In this document: one piece after another, positions 52,968 to 63,436 of the stretch
Layout: every line of letters starts with the position of its first letter
How positions within the stretch are numbered: position 1 is the stretch's first letter
Assembly (NCBI GenBank): GCA_011050675.1
Contig: DRFI01000025.1
Location: 124,001-188,000 of the forward strand
DNA length: 64,000 nucleotides
From: Maribacter sp.
GTDB lineage: Bacteria > Bacteroidota > Bacteroidia > Flavobacteriales > Flavobacteriaceae
Direction of reading: 5' to 3'
Notes under the pieces: generated by a model
What the model was told of the DNA's origin: nothing
Seen by the model: only the letters and a program-made list of their open reading frames with translations
The model's database searches: none
Program-made: the position numbers and the translations under genes

Positions 52968-54593
52968 TTGAAAAAACTACTTCCTGTTCTACTTGTATTG
53001 TTATCTGGTTGCGAACTCATGAAAGAGAAAGTTGACCTTGTTATTGTAAATGCTAAGGTTTATACCGTAGACGACTCTTTTTCTGAAGCACAGGCTTTTG
53101 CTGTGCAAGATGGTAAATTCATTGCCGTTGGTACTACAGATGAAATTAGAGATGTTTATACTTCTGATCAATTAATTGATGCAGACGGTAGGGCAATTAC
53201 CCCAGGTTTAATTGATGCACATTGTCATTTCTATGGATTAGGTCTTAACCAGCAATTGGTAGATTTGGTGGGAACTAAAAGTTTTGAAGAAGTCTTAGAG
53301 CGAGTAAGAGCTTTTCATGCTGCCAACCCAAAGTCGTTTCTTCGAGGTCGTGGTTGGGATCAAAATGATTGGGAAATAAAAGAATTCCCGACAAAAGCAG
53401 AATTAGATACTATTTTTCCAGATATACCTGTTGCCTTAGAACGTGTAGATGGTCATGCCTATTTGGTAAACCAAAAGGCTTTAGATATGGCTGGTATCGA
53501 TTGGAGTACTAAGGTTGAAGGTGGTGAAATCGTGAAAATATGGAAGAATGGTTTTTCTGGTATTACAGGAATTTTAGTAGATAGGCCAATGGCGCTTATA
53601 GATAGTATAATGCCATTACCTTCAGTAGAAGATAATATTAAAGCGTTGAAAGATGCGGAAAGAATAAGTTTAAACCATGGGCTCACCACTGTTAATGATG
53701 CGGGTTTAAATAGAAGCACTATAGAATTGATTGATAGTCTTCAGCAAGCTGGCGAATTGTCAATTAGGGTGTATGCTATGGTAAGCAACAATACAAAAGA
53801 TGTAGATTATTTTATAAATAAAGGACCCATTAAAACTGATAGGTTAAATGTAAGGTCTATTAAAGTTTATGGTGATGGGGCTTTAGGTTCTAGAGGGGCT
53901 GCTTTAAAAGAGGACTATAGCGATCTACCTGGGCATTTTGGAGCTATGATTACTCCCGTGGAAGATATTGAGGCTTTGGCTGAAAAACTGGCACAATCAG
54001 AATACCAAATGAATACGCATGCTATAGGTGACTCTGCAAATATTGCAGTATTAACAGCTTATAAAAAAGTGCTAAAAGGTAAATCTGATAGGCGATGGAA
54101 AATTGAACATGCTCAGATATTGACTGAAGGTGATTTCGATTATTTTGATGATGGTATTATTCCTTCAGTACAACCAACACATGCAACTAGCGATATGTAT
54201 TGGGCAGAAGATCGTTTGGGAGAACGAATAAAAGGTGCTTATGCATATAAAACGCTATTGAATAAAGCGGGAACCATAGCCTTAGGAACCGATTTTCCTG
54301 TGGAAGATGTAAGCCCGTTCTTAACGTTTTACGCAGCAGTTGCTCGTATGGATACTAGTGGGTATCCAAAAGGAGGTTTTCAAATGGATGAAGCCCTGTC
54401 TAGAGAAGAAACCTTGAAAGGGATGACAATATGGGCAGCATATTCCAATTTTGAAGAAGACGAAAAAGGAAGTATTGAGCCAGGTAAGTTTGCTGATTTT
54501 GTTATTTATGATAAAGATATGATGACTGTACCGGTAGAAGAGATTCCTACCATTCGTGCAGAGCAAACTTTTATAAGTGGTATAGTTCGATAA
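52968..54593 (+). CDS. Exported YtcJ-like amidohydrolase lipoprotein
   Basis: A 541-residue protein when started at TTG 52968, which makes a clean lipoprotein signal (MKKLLPVLLVLLSGCELM, Cys15). The family signature appears as TPGLIDAHCHFYGLG (HxH metal site), RGRGWDQNDW, YGDGALGSRGAAL, MNTHAIGDSAN, WKIEHAQIL and ALGTDFPVEDVSPF, matching the amidohydrolase_3/YtcJ group. Such enzymes hydrolyse amide bonds with one or two metals; the substrate is unknown. It ends before a strong terminator shared with the convergent DUF2911 gene. Confidence 0.88.
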   Translation: MKKLLPVLLVLLSGCELMKEKVDLVIVNAKVYTVDDSFSEAQAFAVQDGKFIAVGTTDEIRDVYTSDQLIDADGRAITPGLIDAHCHFYGLGLNQQLVDLVGTKSFEEVLERVRAFHAANPKSFLRGRGWDQNDWEIKEFPTKAELDTIFPDIPVALERVDGHAYLVNQKALDMAGIDWSTKVEGGEIVKIWKNGFSGITGILVDRPMALIDSIMPLPSVEDNIKALKDAERISLNHGLTTVNDAGLNRSTIELIDSLQQAGELSIRVYAMVSNNTKDVDYFINKGPIKTDRLNVRSIKVYGDGALGSRGAALKEDYSDLPGHFGAMITPVEDIEALAEKLAQSEYQMNTHAIGDSANIAVLTAYKKVLKGKSDRRWKIEHAQILTEGDFDYFDDGIIPSVQPTHATSDMYWAEDRLGERIKGAYAYKTLLNKAGTIALGTDFPVEDVSPFLTFYAAVARMDTSGYPKGGFQMDEALSREETLKGMTIWAAYSNFEEDEKGSIEPGKFADFVIYDKDMMTVPVEEIPTIRAEQTFISGIVR

Positions 54594-54606
54594 AGTTATA
54601 AAACTC

Positions 54607-54644
54607 AAAAAAAAAAGCCTCGATCATTGATCGAGGCTTTTTTT
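54607..54644. terminator. Bidirectional terminator
   Basis: Stem GCCTCGAT / ATCGAGGC (54617-54637 region) flanked by ten A and seven T bases, between the amidohydrolase gene and the convergent DUF2911 gene. Confidence 0.92.
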
Positions 54645-54664
54645 AATATATACTAATTGCTAAA

Positions 54665-55204
54665 TTACATAGTAATAGGAACGGCAACTCTTGTTTTATC
54701 CCAGCCCATTACTAATTGAGCACCACCGTTAACATCTTTGAAAGCGATTGAAAATTCTTCAAGAGACGCAGCATCAGAACCATTAGGTACTGTTACACGA
54801 GCAACATCAGAAGCTTCATCATAAAAATAAGAACCCCATTGGTTCAAGTTTTTATTCAAAATAACTGTCCACTCATCTGCACCAGGTATAGTAAATAAAG
54901 AGTAAGTTCCAGCTTTAACATCTTTACCTCCGAACTTTACATCTTTATAAAATGTAATTTCAGGAGCTTCGTTAGCACCTGTTCTCCAAACTTTTCCTGT
55001 TGGAGCTAATTCTTCCATAGAACGACCTTTCAATTGTGGTCTTCCGTAAATGATACGAACAGCCTTTTCAGATACTTTGTAATCTGTTGGATAGGCAGCC
55101 ATATCCATTGGGCTCTTATCGATTCCAGAGAAATCTTGAGCAGATACCGTAGTGGTTAAAACTAAGGCTAACATTAGTGTTGCGAGTGTAAATACTTTTT
55201 TCAT
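54665..55204 (-). CDS. DUF2911 family exported protein
   Basis: A 179-residue protein with a Sec signal (residues 1-22, TTTVSA-Q). The DUF2911 pattern is clear: DKSPMDMAAYP, VRIIYGRPQLKGR, APTGKVWRTGANEAPEITFYKDVKFGGKDVKAGTYSLFTIP and WTVILNKNLNQWG. The family is common in Bacteroidota, has a beta-sandwich-like build and no known function. A degenerate copy of the TetR operator overlaps its probable -7 box (55231-55251), hinting that it belongs to the same regulon as the AhpD-like gene at 8295. Confidence 0.9.
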   Translation of the reverse strand: MKKVFTLATLMLALVLTTTVSAQDFSGIDKSPMDMAAYPTDYKVSEKAVRIIYGRPQLKGRSMEELAPTGKVWRTGANEAPEITFYKDVKFGGKDVKAGTYSLFTIPGADEWTVILNKNLNQWGSYFYDEASDVARVTVPNGSDAASLEEFSIAFKDVNGGAQLVMGWDKTRVAVPITM

Positions 55205-55230
55205 AATAATTGTTTTGGTTTTCTAGGTCA

Positions 55231-55251
55231 TAAAACTAAGCAGTTCCTTAC
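55231..55251 (-). promoter_or_regulatory. Possible third TetR operator with -7 box
   Basis: On the minus strand GTAAGGAACTGCTTAG is followed by TTTTA, so TAGTTTTA (55238 to 55231) serves as a -7-like box. The right arm TGCTTAG is intact and the left arm differs at two positions from CTAAGCA. The geometry is identical to operators 1 and 2. Confidence 0.4.
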
Positions 55252-55449
55252 AGCGATGTTAATAAAAAGAAGTTAAATTTTAGATAGTTACATTTCGGCA
55301 GGTTTTAAACAGAATAAAGTTAAAACACCTATGAATTTGAATGGAATATTGCTTTTATTATTATAATATGTAAGCATAATTTAAGTATATGTTTGTTAAT
55401 TGAAACTATAAATAGATATTTGTATTCGAATTGATATAATAATTAGATT

Positions 55450-57123
55450 ATGTGTGGAATTGTATGTGCATTTGATGTTAAGGAAAGTACAGAAGTACTT
55501 AGGCCTCAACTTTTAGAAATGTCAAAGAAAATAAGACATAGAGGTCCAGATTGGAGTGGTATCTATGCAGATGATAAAGCCATATTGGCGCATGAGCGTT
55601 TGGCTATTGTTGATCCAGCTTCTGGAAAACAACCTTTATTAAGTCCTAATGGTAAATTGGTGTTAGCTGCCAATGGTGAAATATATAATCATAGAGAGTT
55701 ACGTAAGCAATTTGAAGGCAAGTACGATTTTCAAACGGAGTCTGACTGCGAAGTTATTTTGGCTTTATACCAAGAAAAAGGAGTAGACTTTTTAGATGAA
55801 ATGAACGGTATTTTTGGCTTCACTATTTATGATGCTGAAAAAGATGAATATTTTGTAGCTCGTGATCATATGGGAATTATTCCTTTATATATGGGCTGGG
55901 ATAAGAACGGTACATTTTACGTAGCGTCAGAATTAAAAGCTTTAGAAGGTACCTGTACCAAAATAGAATTATTCCCTCCAGGGCATTACTTACATAGTTC
56001 TGATGGAGAATTAAAAAGATGGTATTCCAGAGATTGGATGGAGTATGATGCGGTGAAAGATAACGCAACTAGTATACAAGAAATTAAAGAAGCATTAGAA
56101 GCTGCAGTTCACAGACAGTTAATGTCCGATGTACCTTACGGTGTATTGTTATCAGGTGGTTTAGATTCTTCTGTAACATCTGCCATTGCAAAAAAATATG
56201 CTCAAAAGCGTATTGAAAGTGGCGATACTGTAGATGCGTGGTACCCACAATTACACTCTTTCTCTGTTGGTTTAGAAGGATCACCAGATTTGGCAGCTGC
56301 AAAAAAAGTTGCTGATCATATTGGTACCGTACACCACGAGATTAAATTTACCATACAAGAGGGTTTAGATGCTATTAAAGATGTTATTTATAACATAGAA
56401 ACGTATGATATTACTACCATTCGTTCTTCTACGCCAATGTACTTAATGGCAAGGGTTATTAAGTCTATGGGGATAAAAATGGTATTATCTGGTGAAGGAG
56501 CAGATGAGTTGTTTGGAGGTTACTTATACTTTCATAAAGCACCAAGTGCACAAGAGTTTCATGAAGAGACGGTACGTAAATTAGATAAGTTGCATATGTA
56601 CGATTGTTTAAGAGCTAATAAGAGTTTAGCTGCTTGGGGAATTGAAGGGCGTGTGCCATTCTTAGATAAAGAATTTATGGACGTTGCTATGCGCATAAAC
56701 CCACAAGATAAAATGATCAACGGCGAGCGTATGGAGAAATGGGTAGTTCGTAAGGCATTTGAAGATATGATTCCTGAAAGTGTAGCATGGAGACAAAAAG
56801 AACAATTTAGTGACGGCGTTGGTTATAGTTGGATTGATACCTTGAAAGAATTGGTAAACAATGAGATAACTGACGAGCAAATAAAGAATGCGGCATTCCG
56901 TTTTCCTATTAACACACCATTAAATAAAGAAGAGTATTACTATAGAACTATTTTTGAAGGACATTTTCCTAGTGATGCAGCAGCATTAAGTGTACCACAA
57001 GAAGCAAGCGTAGCTTGTAGTACAGCTACAGCTTTAGAATGGGACGAGGCATTTAAGAATATGAATGATCCTTCTGGTAGAGCAATAGCTAACGTACACG
57101 ACGAAGCATATGTAAAACAATAG
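55450..57123 (+). CDS. asnB: Asparagine synthase (glutamine-hydrolysing)
   Basis: A 557-residue AsnB. The N-terminal class II glutaminase domain begins MCGIV (Cys2 nucleophile), with RHRGPDWSG and LVLAANGEIYNHRELR. The synthetase domain has the PP-loop LLSGGLDSSVTSAI and SGEGADELFGGY. It makes asparagine from aspartate, glutamine and ATP in the cytoplasm. The length fits the AsnB type. The 245 bases upstream contain no gene other than the divergent DUF2911 promoter region; a strong hairpin ends the transcript. Confidence 0.97.
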   Translation: MCGIVCAFDVKESTEVLRPQLLEMSKKIRHRGPDWSGIYADDKAILAHERLAIVDPASGKQPLLSPNGKLVLAANGEIYNHRELRKQFEGKYDFQTESDCEVILALYQEKGVDFLDEMNGIFGFTIYDAEKDEYFVARDHMGIIPLYMGWDKNGTFYVASELKALEGTCTKIELFPPGHYLHSSDGELKRWYSRDWMEYDAVKDNATSIQEIKEALEAAVHRQLMSDVPYGVLLSGGLDSSVTSAIAKKYAQKRIESGDTVDAWYPQLHSFSVGLEGSPDLAAAKKVADHIGTVHHEIKFTIQEGLDAIKDVIYNIETYDITTIRSSTPMYLMARVIKSMGIKMVLSGEGADELFGGYLYFHKAPSAQEFHEETVRKLDKLHMYDCLRANKSLAAWGIEGRVPFLDKEFMDVAMRINPQDKMINGERMEKWVVRKAFEDMIPESVAWRQKEQFSDGVGYSWIDTLKELVNNEITDEQIKNAAFRFPINTPLNKEEYYYRTIFEGHFPSDAAALSVPQEASVACSTATALEWDEAFKNMNDPSGRAIANVHDEAYVKQ

Positions 57124-57154
57124 GGTTTGAATTAGTCAATGTTTCTATTGTAAA

Positions 57155-57189
57155 AACCCCGTCTAGTTTCTAGACGGGGTTACTTTTTT
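57155..57189 (+). terminator. Terminator of asnB
   Basis: Stem AACCCCGTCTAG / CTAGACGGGGTT (57155-57166 with 57170-57181) and a three-base loop, then TACTTTTTT. It may also serve the convergent CsbD gene. Confidence 0.88.
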
Positions 57190-57202
57190 AAATATGGTTA
57201 GA

Positions 57203-57388
57203 CTACATATCGTTGATCATCTTTTTTAATTTCTCTTTAGACTCACCGGTCTTCTCTTGTAGTCTACCAAGTAATTCATCAGACTTACCTTCAGCGTACT
57301 TTAGGTCATCATCTGTAAGGTCTGCATATTGTTGTTTAAGCTTCCCTTTTGCTATATTCCATTTACCTTTAAATTGCTCTTCATTCAT
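57203..57388 (-). CDS. CsbD family stress protein
   Basis: A 61-residue hydrophilic protein with the CsbD pattern: FKGKWNIAKGKLKQQYADLTDDDLKYAEGKSDELLGRLQEKTG. Such small proteins are induced by general stress in many bacteria; the mechanism is unknown. It is complete, with a start ATG 407 bases from the gyrB start, and converges on asnB. Confidence 0.92.
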   Translation of the reverse strand: MNEEQFKGKWNIAKGKLKQQYADLTDDDLKYAEGKSDELLGRLQEKTGESKEKLKKMINDM

Positions 57389-57677
57389 GATATATTGTTT
57401 TAAGATTCACATCTAAATTAACATCGAAATGTAAATAAAATCTTAATATTTTTAGGATTGAATCGATAGCGCACACATTGATTTTGATACCGTTAATTAT
57501 GGGCTTTGAATGTTAAAGGGGTACTAATATTTGATTGTAATTGTTCAGGTTGAATGAAATAATGCTGGCTTAATTTTGAAGTAATAACTAAAATTGTAGC
57601 CTTCTTTTATCTATTTACTTGAAAGAATGTGGAATCAATAGTTATGCCTGTTCTGTATTTTAAAGAAAGGACTGTAA

Positions 57678-57700
57678 TTTTCCACAATAATTGTTGATAA
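57678..57700. promoter_or_regulatory. Two inverted DnaA-box-like sequences
   Basis: TTTTCCACA (plus strand, 57678-57686) and TTATCAACA (minus strand, 57700-57692) each differ from TTATCCACA at one position. Such matches are frequent by chance in AT-rich DNA, so the call rests only on their pairing. Confidence 0.25.
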
Positions 57701-57749
57701 CTTACAATTGCTCAATTGCTAGAAAGTCTATATTTCATGGGGTATTGCG

Positions 57750-57757
57750 TATATTTG
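57750..57757 (+). promoter_or_regulatory. -7 box of gyrB
   Basis: TATATTTG matches TAnnTTTG exactly and lies 38 bases before the ATG at 57796. No TTG is present at the usual spacing. Confidence 0.5.
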
Positions 57758-57780
57758 TAAGATTGCAAAATTTGAAGTAA

Positions 57781-59736
<1,956 letters not shown>

Positions 59737-59755
59737 AAAATACCATTTACACAAC

Positions 59756-59785
59756 AAAAACCTGCGTCTACAGCGCAGGTTTTTT
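59756..59785 (+). terminator. Terminator of gyrB
   Basis: Stem AAAAACCTGCG / CGCAGGTTTTT with a seven-base loop and a T run. Confidence 0.88.
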
Positions 59786-59807
59786 AGTTTTAAGAAAATT
59801 TACAAAT

Positions 59808-60824
59808 ATGAAAAATTTACTTACTTGTGTTTTTCTTGGAACTTGTATAGCAGTCACTGCACAAGCAGACTTTAATAATGTGCTATCAGCGGGCGTTGAT
59901 GATGCTGCAAGATTTACCACCGATTACATGGAGCCACTCTCAGAAAGTGTGGTGTACGGTATTTCTACAGGATGGTACAACACTGCCGATGCAAAACCTT
60001 TAGGGGGGTTTGAAATATCTATAATCGGAAATATCACTGGTTTTAAAAATAAGGAGGATAAGAAAACTTTTGTTCTTGATCCTAACGATTATGAGAATCT
60101 AGATTTTGTAGATAACCCAGGTGTGGCAAGAGAAGTTTCTACTGCATTAGGGGATATTTCAGGAACAGAAATGTTCGTTGAAGGAGAAGTGTTAGGAGTT
60201 ACGGTTCGTGAGACATTTGAATTACCATCAGGATTATCTGGTGAAGATATTAATTTCGTTCCTTCAGGTTATGTGCAGGCGAGTGTAGGCTTGATAAAAG
60301 GGACAGAGATAAAAGCAAGATTTCTTCCTAAAATGGAATATGAAGATGCTTCTATAGGTTTATACGGAATTGGTATTCAACATGATTTTACCAAATTATT
60401 ACCTGCAGATAAGATTTTACCAGTTGCCATTTCTGCAGTTATTGGGTATACCAATATTAGTGGTGATTATGATTTGACTAACGCAAGGTTAATAGACGGT
60501 GAAGATCAACGAATAGAAGCACAGATTAATAGCTGGGTATTTGGAGGAGTAGTTTCAACTAAACTTCCAATTATTAATTTCTACGGCGGTGTTAATTATA
60601 TTACAGGAAAATCAGTTACAGATGTTTTAGGTACGTACAGGGTAACGAGTGGTCCTTTTGCGTCAGAAACTTATACAGATCCGTTTTCTATCACTAAGAA
60701 GGTTAGTGGAGTAACTGGTACTGTAGGTACAAAATTAAAACTAGGCTTTTTTAGATTAAATGCTGAGTATAATTTAGGAGAGTTCAATACCGCTACTGTT
60801 GGTATTAACTTTGGTTTTAGATAA
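59808..60824 (+). CDS. Outer-membrane barrel protein, DUF6588-like
   Basis: A 338-residue exported protein (signal residues 1-19, AVTAQ). The mature part starts DFNNVLSAGVDDAARFTTDYMEPLSESVVYGISTGWYNTA, a pattern I associate with DUF6588 proteins, and continues as alternating strands (ASVGLIKGTEIKARFLPKMEY, FRLNAEYNLGEFNTATVGINFGFR), ending in Arg after a Phe-rich last strand. It is probably an outer-membrane barrel of unknown function. It follows gyrB after a terminator. Confidence 0.75.
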   Translation: MKNLLTCVFLGTCIAVTAQADFNNVLSAGVDDAARFTTDYMEPLSESVVYGISTGWYNTADAKPLGGFEISIIGNITGFKNKEDKKTFVLDPNDYENLDFVDNPGVAREVSTALGDISGTEMFVEGEVLGVTVRETFELPSGLSGEDINFVPSGYVQASVGLIKGTEIKARFLPKMEYEDASIGLYGIGIQHDFTKLLPADKILPVAISAVIGYTNISGDYDLTNARLIDGEDQRIEAQINSWVFGGVVSTKLPIINFYGGVNYITGKSVTDVLGTYRVTSGPFASETYTDPFSITKKVSGVTGTVGTKLKLGFFRLNAEYNLGEFNTATVGINFGFR

Positions 60825-60846
60825 ACCATAAAATGCTAAAAATAGT

Positions 60847-60887
60847 AAAGCCCGATAAGATTTTTAGAATCTTATCGGGCTTTGTTT
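60847..60887 (+). terminator. Terminator of the DUF6588-like gene
   Basis: Sixteen-pair stem AAAGCCCGATAAGATT / AATCTTATCGGGCTTT around TTTAG, then GTTTT. Confidence 0.9.
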
Positions 60888-60913
60888 TGCAACCTGTAAT
60901 TTAGGTGATGGGT

Positions 60914-60947
60914 ATAAAAAAGACTGCCCAGATCCCTCCGGACAGCC
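60914..60947 (-). terminator. Terminator of the 60975-61352 gene
   Basis: On the minus strand, GGCTGTCC pairs with GGGCAGTC (two G-T pairs), followed by a U run from the A run at 60916-60921. Confidence 0.7.
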
Positions 60948-60974
60948 TTTTTCCCATGGCCCTGTTAAAATCGT

Positions 60975-61352
60975 TTATTCCCTAATAGCCAATGTAGCAC
61001 CATCTTTCTCTTGAAGATAAAAACCATCTTCAATAGCTTTAATAGTAATTACATTGTTGGGCTTGCCGTCAAGACCTTTATACTCTAAAGTATAAATATC
61101 GTCTTGCCTGGACCAGTTGAAATCTGTTTTTAAGGTAATGGTAGTGCCGTCAATTTCATGATACCTTCCTAAGAATACATCATTGAAAATCCATTCTTTA
61201 CGTACGGTTTGTTTCGCAGAATTTTCGATTGTAATTGTGTTGGATTGTGACCATATTCCAATAATAGGATCGGTGTTATGTTCTATTCTAGAACAGTTTG
61301 CAAGAAACACTATGGCACATATAGCCAACAAAGAGAGGAACTTTTTAGACAT
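60975..61352 (-). CDS. Small lipoprotein, lipocalin-like, hypothetical
   Basis: A 125-residue lipoprotein with lipobox FLANCS (Cys20). The mature domain starts DPIIGIWSQSNTITIE and alternates short strands (GRYHEIDGTTITLKTDFNWSRQDDIYTLEYKGL), as in small lipocalin-like proteins of Bacteroidota. I cannot name the family or the ligand. It is transcribed alone, with its own terminator. The 290 bases between it and mdh (61353-61642) are AT-rich with no gene. Confidence 0.65.
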   Translation of the reverse strand: MSKKFLSLLAICAIVFLANCSRIEHNTDPIIGIWSQSNTITIENSAKQTVRKEWIFNDVFLGRYHEIDGTTITLKTDFNWSRQDDIYTLEYKGLDGKPNNVITIKAIEDGFYLQEKDGATLAIRE

Positions 61353-61642
61353 AAGTAGGTTAATTTAATTTTGGATTTGGGATCCATAGTATTTAACGTG
61401 GTGAATTTTGTGTTATTACTTTAATTCGATGTATGGTAACTATTTGACGATTTCTTCGTTAAAGCGCATTTTTTTTTAACAAGACATGCATTTTATCGAT
61501 GTTTTTTAGGGCTTTTCAGAGCAATTAAATCATAGGTCCAATAGCATATTTAATCAATAAATACCTATTTTTGAAGTGAAAATTCAATAAACATAAGGTG
61601 GGTGTTCCATTTTATATATAATAATTCATAAAATACAAATAA

Positions 61643-62569
61643 ATGAAAGTTACAGTTGTAGGTGCTGGTGCAGTAGGTGCTAGTTGTGCAGAATACATTG
61701 CCATTAAAGATTTTGCTTCAGAAGTGGTTATTTTGGATATTAAAGACGGGTATGCTGAAGGTAAGGCTATGGATTTGATGCAGACCGCATCATTGATGGG
61801 GTTTGATACTAAGATAACGGGTAGTACAAATGATTATGCCAAAACTGCTGATAGCCATATTGCTGTAATTACTTCTGGTATTCCAAGAAAACCAGGAATG
61901 ACTAGAGAAGAATTAATAGGCATTAATGCTGGTATCGTAAAAACAGTATCAAGCAACCTTTTAAAGCATTCTCCAAATGTTATCATTATAGTAGTAAGTA
62001 ACCCAATGGATACGATGACGTATTTGGTACATAAAACTACTGGTATTCCTAAAAATAGAATTATTGGTATGGGCGGTGCTTTAGATAGTGCTCGTTTTAA
62101 GTATCGTTTAGCAGAAGCTATGGAAGCTCCTATTTCTGATATTGATGGTATGGTGATCGGTGGTCATAGTGATACTGGTATGGTGCCATTAACATCTCAC
62201 GCAACTAGAAACAGTATTCGTGTTTCAGAATTTTTATCTGAAGAAAGATTACAACAAGTTGCAGACGATACCAAAGTAGGTGGTGCAACATTAACTAAAT
62301 TGTTAGGTACTAGTGCATGGTATGCGCCAGGTGCTGCAGTTTCTTCTATGGTACAGGCAATTGCATGTGATCAAAAGAAAATGTTTCCTTGTTCGACAAT
62401 GTTAGATGGTGAATATGGCTTAAAAGATATTTGTATTGGGGTTCCTGTAATTTTAGGGAAAGACGGAATCGAAAAGATTATAGATATTCCTCTTAGTGAT
62501 GCTGAAAAAGCAAAAATGAAAGAGAGTGCCGCTGGTGTTACTAAAACAAACGGACTTTTAGAGTTGTAG
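61643..62569 (+). CDS. mdh: Malate dehydrogenase
   Basis: A 308-residue LDH-like malate dehydrogenase catalysing malate/oxaloacetate interconversion with NAD. The Rossmann motif is VVGAGAVGASCAEYIA with Asp33 (VILDIKDG) favouring NAD. The substrate loop is SGIPRKPGMTREELI (two arginines), followed by VSNPMDTMTYL, the active-site Arg in GALDSARFKYRL, and the catalytic His in VIGGHSDTGMVPL. The gene is monocistronic with a terminator. Confidence 0.97.
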   Translation: MKVTVVGAGAVGASCAEYIAIKDFASEVVILDIKDGYAEGKAMDLMQTASLMGFDTKITGSTNDYAKTADSHIAVITSGIPRKPGMTREELIGINAGIVKTVSSNLLKHSPNVIIIVVSNPMDTMTYLVHKTTGIPKNRIIGMGGALDSARFKYRLAEAMEAPISDIDGMVIGGHSDTGMVPLTSHATRNSIRVSEFLSEERLQQVADDTKVGGATLTKLLGTSAWYAPGAAVSSMVQAIACDQKKMFPCSTMLDGEYGLKDICIGVPVILGKDGIEKIIDIPLSDAEKAKMKESAAGVTKTNGLLEL

Positions 62570-62594
62570 TTTATACACTCTTATATATAATAAA

Positions 62595-62630
62595 AAGCCT
62601 TTATAGTTCAACTATAAAGGCTTCCTTTTT
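62595..62630 (+). terminator. Terminator of mdh
   Basis: Thirteen-pair stem AAGCCTTTATAGT / ACTATAAAGGCTT with a TCA loop, then CCTTTTT. Confidence 0.88.
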
Positions 62631-62697
62631 GTAAGAGGTTGAGCTTCAGAAATATTTATATTGTAGAAAATAGACTACCTAGTATAATCTTTCTTTT

Positions 62698-62705
62698 TAT
62701 ATTTG
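62698..62705 (+). promoter_or_regulatory. -7 box close to the 62710 start codon
   Basis: TATATTTG, exact TAnnTTTG, ends only four bases before the ATG at 62710. If used, the transcript would begin at or just after the start codon. Confidence 0.45.
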
Positions 62706-62709
62706 CCGC

Positions 62710-63327
62710 ATGAATGCAAAATGGTGCGTAAGTACTTTAATTATTATTCTAGCCTTATTTGGGTTAAGTCAAGAGCAATCAAGGGCTTCTAATCAACAAA
62801 TTGTATTACAATTTACTGATGTAGAATTAGCTTCAGAAAGTGCTCATGATGATGTTTTGGCAGCTATAACAAAGAAATTGCAAGTATTAGGTGTTGATGC
62901 TATTGAAATTATAGAAAATGATGGTAGACAACTAAGCATTCGTTATTATAGTGATGTTGATGCACTAAGCGTTAAAAGGTTTCTTTCTCAAGAAAATCAG
63001 CTGTCATTAACGAATGAAGACGAACTTCCTTCAGATTATCCAAAAGAACAACTTCCAGAAAAATATAATATAGTAGTATCAGATCTTCAGCAGCAGGGCG
63101 ATGGTGGATTCAATTTACAAGCAAATCTTGTTTTAATTCAAAAGCAAGATTATAATAGATTTTCTAAGCCGATAACTCTCGATTATAATAATACAATTGT
63201 TTTTAAACAAGAGATAATTGTTGATGTAGCTTTTAAGATTTATAGAAACATTGCAATTGCAATAGATAACACTTCACCAATTATTCCAGAAGTAAGGGCA
63301 GGACCTTATGTTTATGGGAATAGCTAA
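62710..63327 (+). CDS. Exported hypothetical protein upstream of secDF
   Basis: A 205-residue protein with an N-terminal hydrophobic segment (CVSTLIIILALFGLSQEQ) that may be a signal peptide. The mature part is mixed alpha/beta: IVLQFTDVELASESAHDDVLAAITKKLQVLGVDAIEIIENDGRQLSIRYYSDVDALSVKRFLSQE resembles the ferredoxin-like P1 segments of SecD, and the gene lies 109 bases before secDF. A role in protein export is thinkable but rests on position and this weak likeness. A -7 box ends four bases before the ATG, so the true start may lie further downstream, but no good internal ATG is visible early on. Confidence 0.55.
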   Translation: MNAKWCVSTLIIILALFGLSQEQSRASNQQIVLQFTDVELASESAHDDVLAAITKKLQVLGVDAIEIIENDGRQLSIRYYSDVDALSVKRFLSQENQLSLTNEDELPSDYPKEQLPEKYNIVVSDLQQQGDGGFNLQANLVLIQKQDYNRFSKPITLDYNNTIVFKQEIIVDVAFKIYRNIAIAIDNTSPIIPEVRAGPYVYGNS

Positions 63328-63436
63328 TTCCATTCAAAATGATATCTAAGAGACGTAATTACTTTGCGTAAACGTTATTTGCCTTAGATTTTTAAAATAT
63401 TCAAAATAATAATCAACATAAATTAAATTATTACAA

